DNA of 27,195 nt from Haplosporangium gracile (lineage: Eukaryota > Mortierellomycota > Mortierellomycetes > Mortierellales > Mortierellaceae), in the NCBI GenBank assembly GCA_015499985.1, contig JAAAUF010000299.1, forward strand, positions 14,332-41,526, in the 5' to 3' direction. Under the pieces are notes generated by a model, which had not been told where the DNA came from, made no database searches, and saw only the letters and a list, made by a program, of their open reading frames with translations. The translations under genes and the position numbers were made by a program. Below, in pieces: positions 21,035 through 27,195 of this stretch. Position 1 is the stretch's first letter. Each line of letters starts with the position of its first letter.

Positions 21035-23483
21035 TTACTCAAAAGTAGTGTTCAAGAGAAGAGGACATTGTTCAATAAGCCCAAGATCCCGCTTCGTCAA
21101 TCGCCGACTAGCTTCTGCAGCCGCAACGGCATCATGGACGTAATCCTGTGTCCGCATCCCCACAAGTGTGCACCCGACATTCTCATGTGCGATACAATAC
21201 TGGATCGATTTTGTCGAGAGAGGAGACCCAATGTCATCGACTTTGTTTTCGCCGACATCCGACACAAACTCGTGGCAGATCAGACCCAGTACCAGGTTGA
21301 GCTCGTCGTTGCGCTTGTCTGAGTCCAGCTGACAGAACAATCCAATGTCCTTTATCAACATTTGTGCTTCCTATTTCATCCAAGCACCAAAGGAAAACAA
21401 TTAGCAATCTGATCAGGCTTATTTTTCGTCACCAAAATCATAGGCCATTCATGTTGGCTGTTTGTTTGCTGTTGGTGTTTAGAGAGCTCGTCTTACCCGG
21501 CGGTACCGATGGATCCAAGTAAGAATGGTATCTTTATCTTCCAGATCTGATTGGTCACGAGTACTGTCCTCGAGGATCTTCAAGTCCCGGTCGATCGCTG
21601 GAAGGACTTCGCGTTCCAAAAAGTGTTTTGCGGCAAAGTAGTTAGACGACAAGCGGGAAAGGTTCTCTGACAGGACCTACATTCGTGATTATGATGTAGT
21701 GACAGCGAGCAACACACGATTAGTTTTGGAACGTGAAGAGGCTTCATTGCAAATAATCCAGTCCATTGGTTGAAAAGAGAGCGAGAGCTTACCTCACTCC
21801 AGACAAACTTCATAGCAAGAGACTCCTCTTCAACTACAGAGCAGATCAGAGAAAAGTATAGTGTTGTTAGCGAGTGTGGAAGTAGCCACTTATACCAGCT
21901 CAGATTTTCAGATAGAAAGGTAAAACTTACTCATATCCTTGATGTCCAGCTCCATGTTGGCAAGCGACGAGAAACCCAAGTCCAGCGTCTCCAGCAACTT
22001 GACCGAGTTTTCTATTTCAGTTCAGAGAATCAGAACGATCCATTGGTATCAAGCTATCCTTCTGACATATTTGTTGAAGCGCATGTGTATCATCCTAGAC
22101 TAACATACCTTGACGGTTGTGCTGGCCCTTGTTCTCCAACGTAATAATTTGTCCCGCGGCGATTGCGTTCAAAGGCCGGTTCGTGAAGACGAAAATATCA
22201 TTTTCCTATTAGAATTGCCAATAAGCTCAGTTTAGGCTGTCCTCTTCGCAATGTTAAACTTGCTATGGGCCTTCCTTTTGGCATTTTACTATATTAGCTT
22301 TTCGCTTACTTTGGCTTCGGCAGCGAGAGACTTTGTGGACTCAGTATCAGTGACAAGATCGCGCTCAAACAAGTTCAACGGCGCCTGAACAGCCACAAAG
22401 TTCTCCAGTTTCCATCCAAAATCCTTCCAAGTCTTCAAAATCGTCTTCAGCGATATATGATCCTCCGTAGTTGGGATATGCAACGCATTCGAACAGATAC
22501 CATACCCACCAATCCGTCCCGCCTCAACCTCCGTATCCAGATACGCAAACGCCTCTGCAATCTCCTTGTACAGTCTCGACTTGCTGAACCCGCCGGGTAA
22601 CATGCGGTCGCCCAACATCCGCTCAGGGTTGTTAAGCATAAAGACGTCGATCTTGTCCAACTTGAGTCGGTCCAACGATTGGGAAATCTGAGCTTTGAGG
22701 TAGTTTGGGTGGATCGAGTGGTAGGATGTTGAAGAGATGGCGGCGTAGGAGGGGACGTTTTCGAGGTCCTTTGCGGGGAACTCTGTTGTTGGAGGCAAGA
22801 TGAATCCTGCCTTGGATACCACTACCACTTGCTGTTTTGGATTCAAGAGTTAAAACGGGTTATTATGGTTTCACATAAATGCATCAACCCTTTCAGAACT
22901 ATGCTTGCTGAAGACTCTTTCCGTACCTCGCGCTTGATCGCGTCCTGCTTGAACAGATCACTTAGCGTCTCGCCAATAAACTTCTCAGAGGCACCTATAT
23001 CATCCAGCAACAGTTCTCCAGTCAATATCACAGCAAAAAAACCCCCCCCCTTCCAACCCTTCCCGTCAAATCACCCTAGAAATCTGAGTCATGTCCTTTA
23101 CCATGTCCAAAGTGAGAGCTGGTATCAATAACATTAACACCAGCCTGGATAGCCTTAACAAAGGCAGCCCGATGCGCAGACTGGGAAGAATTGACGCGAT
23201 AGGCGCCAAAGCCCAGTTTCGAAAGCATCAGTCCTCGCTTTGGAAGGATCGCCGTGGGCAATGCGGGATGCTTCGACAGGAATGCAGCCGTTGCATCGGA
23301 TGTTGCTGCTGCATGGACAGATCTGCTGATCTGGATCCCGACGTGAGCAGAGTTGGCGATTCCAGTTCCAATTACTCCTTGTCTCCAGAGTGGCGACGCC
23401 TGGTGAAAGGCAACAGACGAGAGCGTCCTGCTCAGTAGCCTCTGATAGCGTTGTGCGGCGTGTATGGAGAACGACGACAGCAT
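21035..23483 (-). CDS. Aldo-keto reductase-fold protein, probably mitochondrial, degenerate active site
   Basis: Eight minus-strand exons, 23483-23102, 22994-22927, 22831-22310, 22205-22109, 22011-21931, 21833-21793, 21676-21497 and 21370-21035, keep one frame and encode 568 residues. That is long for the aldo-keto reductase family (usually about 300-350). The first ~35 residues are Ser/Arg/Gln-rich without acids, typical of a mitochondrial presequence. LGFGAYRVN opens the barrel, VIDTSSHFGHGASEK follows, and VVVVSKAGF and VFMLNNPER come next. GMRTQDYVHDAV near the C-terminus matches the usual cofactor-binding end. Of the usual Asp-Tyr-Lys-His tetrad, Asp120 and Lys157 remain, but the Tyr position is Phe125 and the His position is Asn217. 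Substrate unknown; it may be a non-catalytic or altered-chemistry member. About 200 residues between TNRPLNAI and the C-terminal motif include a helical, charged insertion. It lies 312 bp from E1 beta on the same strand. Confidence 0.88.
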
Positions 23484-23795
23484 GTTGGGACAAGGGGGAA
23501 GAACTCAAATTCTCAAGAGATCACTTTTATCTGCATTACGGTGACTGTCCGTCGACGAAGGAGCGCCACCATTTCTTGCCACGAAAAAAAAAAGAAACAG
23601 ATACATACGCACATCATTCGCCGGATTAGATGCCATGATTGTCATTATTGAGATGGTTTATTGGGGTGAAGTGAAGGCACAAAGTGTATGGTGTTGGTCG
23701 TGCTACAAGAATTTACAGGGTAAGAGAAAAGAAAGAAGGAAAAAAAGGACAAACAAAAAAAGGAAAATGGATGCAAGAAAAGACTAAAACATGAT
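23484..23795 (-). promoter_or_regulatory. Spacer: E1 beta 3' flank and AKR-like gene promoter
   Basis: This 312 bp lies between two genes in tandem on the minus strand. Just before the AKR-like start, the coding strand reads a short pyrimidine tract (TTCTTCCCCCTTGTCCC). The part near 23720-23765 is purine-rich on plus. No gene is seen. Confidence 0.45.
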
Positions 23796-26096
23796 TTAAG
23801 CACCAATCTTCTTGTTGAGGGTGCGCTTCACGACGCGAGCAATGACCTCAGTGTCGGGGAAGGCAAAGGCCTCGAGGTTCTGAGCATATGGGGTGGGGAC
23901 ATCAGCACCAGTAACACGGACAACGGGGGCATCCAAGTGGTCAAAGGCTTCAGACTCCATGATCTGGGCACAGATCTCAGATCCGACTCCGTACTGGGGC
24001 CAGCCTCCCTCAACGGTAACAAGGCGGTTGGTCTTCTTGACCGACTTAATGATAGTCTCGGTATCCAAGGGGCGGATGGAACGCAAGTTAATGACCTCGG
24101 CGCTGCAGATACCCTCCTTCTCCAAAAGCTGAGCAGCCTCCAAAGCAAATCCGACAGAGCGGGAGTGGGCGACAATGGTGACATCGGTACCCTCCTTCTC
24201 AATCTTGGCCTTACCGATCTCGACAACAAAGTCCTTGGACAAAGCAGCCTCAGACATGGGGAACGAGATACCGTACATGAGCTCGTTCTCGAGAACAACA
24301 ACGGGGTTGGGGTCACGGATAGCGGCCTAATTCAGTCATCATTCCATCAAAAATTAAAAATGAAAATGCGGTTAGTTCAAATTCCATCATCACATCTTTT
24401 CATTGTCAGGGTGAAGTCATGCACCATGACGGAAAAAAGTAATAGAAAGTGCATACCTTCAACAAACCCTTGGCATCCTCAGAGTTCCAGGGGGAGACGA
24501 CCTTGAGACCGGGGACGGATCCGTACCAGGCAGCGAAGCACTGGGAGTGCTGAGCAGCAACACCAGCAGCGGCACCGTTGGGGCCACGGAAGGTGATGGG
24601 GCAGTCGACATTACCGCCAGACATGTAGTGGGTCTTGGCGGCAGAGTTGACAATCTGGTCAATAGCCTGCATGGCAAAGTTCCAGGTCATGAACTCGCAG
24701 ACGGGCTTCAATCCAGCAAAAGCAGATCCGACAGCGAGACCACAGAATCCAGACTCGGTAATGGGGGTATCGATGACACGCTTGGGGCCGAACTTGTCCA
24801 AAAGACCCTTGGAGACCTATTTTTCGAGTGGAATCGAGAGAGTGCGCGTGGTTAGCATCAGGAGGGCAGCTCGTTGTTGCTTTGTCGAGTGTGTGCTCCT
24901 TCCTGTCTACTTTCCCGCATATCGCGTGAATACGGAAGCAGACAGATCGAGGTGAAGAGTACACGGGGTGGGAACGCGCGAGTTTCCCTTTTCTTTTGGC
25001 GTCAATATTTTTGACTCTCCTCGGCTTTTGTCCTGGTGAGGCTTGTCATCGAGTCCTCTTTCCGCACTGTATCATGATCCTATTGCATAATGTCCTGGCT
25101 TGAGCGAATAATTACCTTGTAGGCACCGTTGTACTGACCGACTTCCTCACCCAAGAGGTAAACCTTCTCGTCGGCGGTCATCTCCTCCTCCAAAGCAGAG
25201 TTCAAGGCATCACGAACAGTCATCTAAAATGCATGTTCAATACAGACAAAAGAAGGCAGAAGAAACCAGGTCAGCGTTATTCATTTCAAGAAAGCATTCA
25301 CCCGCCCGATATCGACAATACCACGGCCATAGTCGATACCACCCACAATCGACAGAGTTTTTCTCTCACTCTGCCGACATCCACCGTGGGAGTTATTGAA
25401 TCTTCTGGGGACGAGCGGGCGATTTTGTGTTTTCTTTTTTTCGATCTGTCGAATATCCGATATCAGTACAAAGAATTGAGAGCAGAACCAACAAACGAAC
25501 CGCCAAATATCCTCTTCTCGCACTTCCCAAGGCGTTGTTGTAAACGTCAATGAGATAAAAGGCTGATCCACAATGTTTTCCTCGACGTCAACTGTCGCCT
25601 TTGTCTCGATTGTAGCCATCTGTCGATTTTTCCTTTCCTGAAGGATAGAGCTGTTGTTGTTATTGTTGCTGTTGTTGCGCTTAACCAGGTCCTCGTTTGT
25701 CGAAAAAATCCGTAAATTGTTGGGTTTGCTATTTTTTTTTTTGTGTTATTGTTGTCTGCGTCTCAAAATATTGTTGGGTGGACGGACGCTTAACGATAAG
25801 GTCCACTGCTGAAGAGAAAAAAAACAAAAAGTGATCGCCCGTAATCCCAATCGTGAATACTGAGGAAGATTGAAAAGTGTCCGAGAATATTTTTGTTTTG
25901 TTTTGTTTTGCTTTGGTGTGGTAACGTGTTTTTTCTTGAGGGAAGGTAGGTGTTGGTGATTTACCTCGACGCCTCCCTTGCTGTTGTAGGAGCGCTTAGC
26001 GAGAAGAGCATTGGCCAGGACAGGGTTGGAGCGGGCGAGTGCCTGGCGGACGGAGGGGATGGAGACGGTGACAGCCTTCTTGAGCATGGAGGACAT
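23796..26096 (-). CDS. PDB1: Pyruvate dehydrogenase E1 component subunit beta, mitochondrial
   Basis: Beta subunit of the thiamine-diphosphate-dependent E1 enzyme, which decarboxylates pyruvate in the mitochondrial matrix as the first step of the pyruvate dehydrogenase complex. Four minus-strand exons, 26096-25965, 25223-25116, 24816-24457 and 24326-23796, encode 376 residues, close to the family norm. The first ~35 residues are Lys/Arg/Ser-rich and acid-free and end in KRSYNS, a mitochondrial presequence. [29 protein letters not shown] and DTPITESGF (with the cofactor-contacting Glu) follow, then [30 protein letters not shown] and the transketolase C-terminal domain with [11 protein letters not shown]. 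Codon use is very biased towards C-ending codons, as expected for high expression, and this produces long antisense ORFs. Intron 1 is unusually long (741 bp); see findings. An in-frame upstream ATG at 26318 is probably leader, not coding. Confidence 0.98.
25281..25619 (-). other. 112-codon ORF inside intron 1 of the E1 beta gene
   Basis: On the same strand as the host gene, an ATG at 25619 opens an ORF of 112 codons starting [15 protein letters not shown]. It is preceded by a CAACAACAG-type A/C-rich stretch that resembles a fungal leader. No domain is recognised, and the middle part (KKKTQNRPL) looks non-coding. It could be an alternative first exon, a small nested gene, or chance. Only its position and openness are observed. 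Confidence 0.25.
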
Positions 26097-27107
26097 GGTG
26101 AAGTGTATGTGTGTGGGGGGGGGGAAAGGGAAGAGTGGGGATATAGACAAAGAAGAGAAGAGGAGAGAAGAGAAAAACGTAGGGGGGAAGAACGAGGGAC
26201 GAGAAAATAAAACGAACACCGCCAGACAAAAATATAACATAAACAAACAGCAGCAACAACGTATGTGCAGATACTGCACACCCGCCATATCTGTATTCAA
26301 CTTCCTACCCGTTCTCATCGGCGGAGTTGGCGGTTATCGTATTGCCCATCTTGCCCAGTCCTGTCCGTTCTCTCCAGCAACAAGGTTGCCCTTCTTTTTT
26401 TTGCGTTTATCTATTGCCCTTTTCTCCACAACCATAACATGGCTCACCACTACCCAATTCAAATAATACGGTCAACGCAGACGGCAAAGAGCCGGGCATA
26501 CAACGAACCCACAACATAAATACAGCTTTTCTTCGGAACAACGAGGAGCAAATCGCATCCCACACACAAACACATATATCCCCACCATTTGCAACTTCTT
26601 TCTTCTCGCTGTAGTACCAGAATAACAACAACAACGAGATATGATAATTATGATGTTATATGTCTTGATAACTATGCACACCATGACATGTAGAAGTCGC
26701 TTGTTCATAGCCGCAGATCGGCACTACTGTAGACGAGCTTCAGACAATTCTCTGTTGACACTCTCACCGCTTCTTTTCAAAGTTCAGAATGGCTCTTGCC
26801 CTGAACTTGTGTTCTGCGGGAATCCCCGCTTGTGCGTCTCTCTTTCTCCTCATGGACACGATCTTGCCCGCACGCGAAAAAAGGGAGGACAGGGCCTGTG
26901 ATGCCCTTAATCACGTCAGGTGACAATTTTATGTGTTGCAACTTTGGTTTGTTTCTCAAGAAGCTTGAGGTCTGGCAAGGTGCACTCTCGAGATATGTGG
27001 AAGAGAGGACATGGACAGCAGACTTTGTCTGCAGTCACTTTTTCCCCACTCCTGAGTGTATTGAACCCTACGACGGTTTCTCCCTCTTTCTTCTACTCGG
27101 AGCCATC
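26097..27107. promoter_or_regulatory. E1 beta promoter/leader and flanking spacer
   Basis: Immediately upstream of the E1 beta start, the plus strand is purine-rich (26101-26200, with a ~10 G run near 26114), so the coding strand has a pyrimidine leader. A TTATATTTTT word at about 26229-26238 on the minus strand is a possible TATA element. From about 26260 to 27107 the sequence is mixed, with no supportable gene; its right end is probably the 3' flank of the gene at the edge. Confidence 0.5.
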
Positions 27108-27195
27108 CTAGCAACCGTTTGGAGGTATCATTTTGGTTTTGTTCTTGAAGGCCAGGCCTTCGAATCTCGGATCGTCCTGGCTACTGTGGATCTGG
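27108..27195 (-). CDS. Possible C-terminal end of an unknown gene (partial, right edge)
   Basis: On the minus strand an open frame enters from the right edge and ends at TAG (27110-27108). The last ~28 residues include DDPRFEGLAFKNKTK and end IPPNGC. The composition (Lys, Asp, Pro, Asn mix and C-ending codons) looks like real protein rather than leader. I do not recognise a family. Another frame is also open for about 21 codons, so the call is weak. Confidence 0.3.
   Translation of the reverse strand, partial: QIHSSQDDPRFEGLAFKNKTKMIPPNGC

Noticed and set aside
23937..24506. 189-codon plus-strand ORF antisense to E1 beta
   Set aside because: It crosses the E1 beta exon 4/exon 3 boundary and its intron without any sign of selection, and it arises from the strong C-ending codon bias of the sense gene.
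1..27195. CRISPR arrays, bacterial operons, transposons or viral insertions
   Set aside because: No regularly spaced direct repeats, no transposase, reverse transcriptase or terminal inverted repeats seen; the intron-rich genes are ordinary fungal ones.

Overview
The window is eukaryotic and almost certainly fungal. Every gene is split by short introns (mostly 85-300 bp) with GT...AG borders, and the proteins include fungus-specific families (a KCH-type potassium transporter and a vezatin/Inp2-like protein). Moderate GC, many small introns and C/T-rich leaders would suit an early-diverging lineage such as Mortierellomycota, but that placement is an inference from general impression and not a demonstrated match. 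The window looks like draft assembly: it opens with 20 T, and a 10-N gap at 11838-11847 is followed directly by 20 A.

Layout. (1) 103-1471, minus: N-terminal part of a two-repeat Myb protein running off the left edge. (2) 1472-6577: a 5.1 kb spacer between divergent genes with no supportable gene, made of long one-strand purine or pyrimidine blocks. (3) 6578-10120, plus: six-exon vezatin/Inp2-like membrane protein with an acidic tail. (4) 10206-11628, minus: M20 metallohydrolase of the acetylornithine deacetylase type, tail-to-tail with the previous gene. (5) 11968-15074, plus: seven-exon SUV3 mitochondrial RNA helicase. (6) 16794-18899, plus: KCH transporter. (7) 19392-20918, plus: NUS1, the non-catalytic subunit of the cis-prenyltransferase that makes dehydrodolichyl diphosphate. 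(8) 21035-23483, minus: eight-exon aldo-keto reductase-fold protein with a mitochondrial-type N-terminus and two of the four usual catalytic residues replaced. (9) 23796-26096, minus: pyruvate dehydrogenase E1 beta. (10) 27108-27195, minus: a possible C-terminal end of another gene at the right edge.

The genes do not form a pathway. Three of the eight main genes (SUV3, the aldo-keto reductase-like gene and E1 beta) have mitochondrial-type N-termini, but I see no cluster logic beyond chance adjacency. All exon joins given here were checked for reading phase by hand and keep one open frame, which supports the models strongly. I found no convincing new multi-gene system. The most interesting items are the degenerate aldo-keto reductase, the pyrimidine leader on the sense strand before nearly every start codon, the intronic ORF inside the E1 beta gene, and the nearly matching intron positions in the two Myb repeats.
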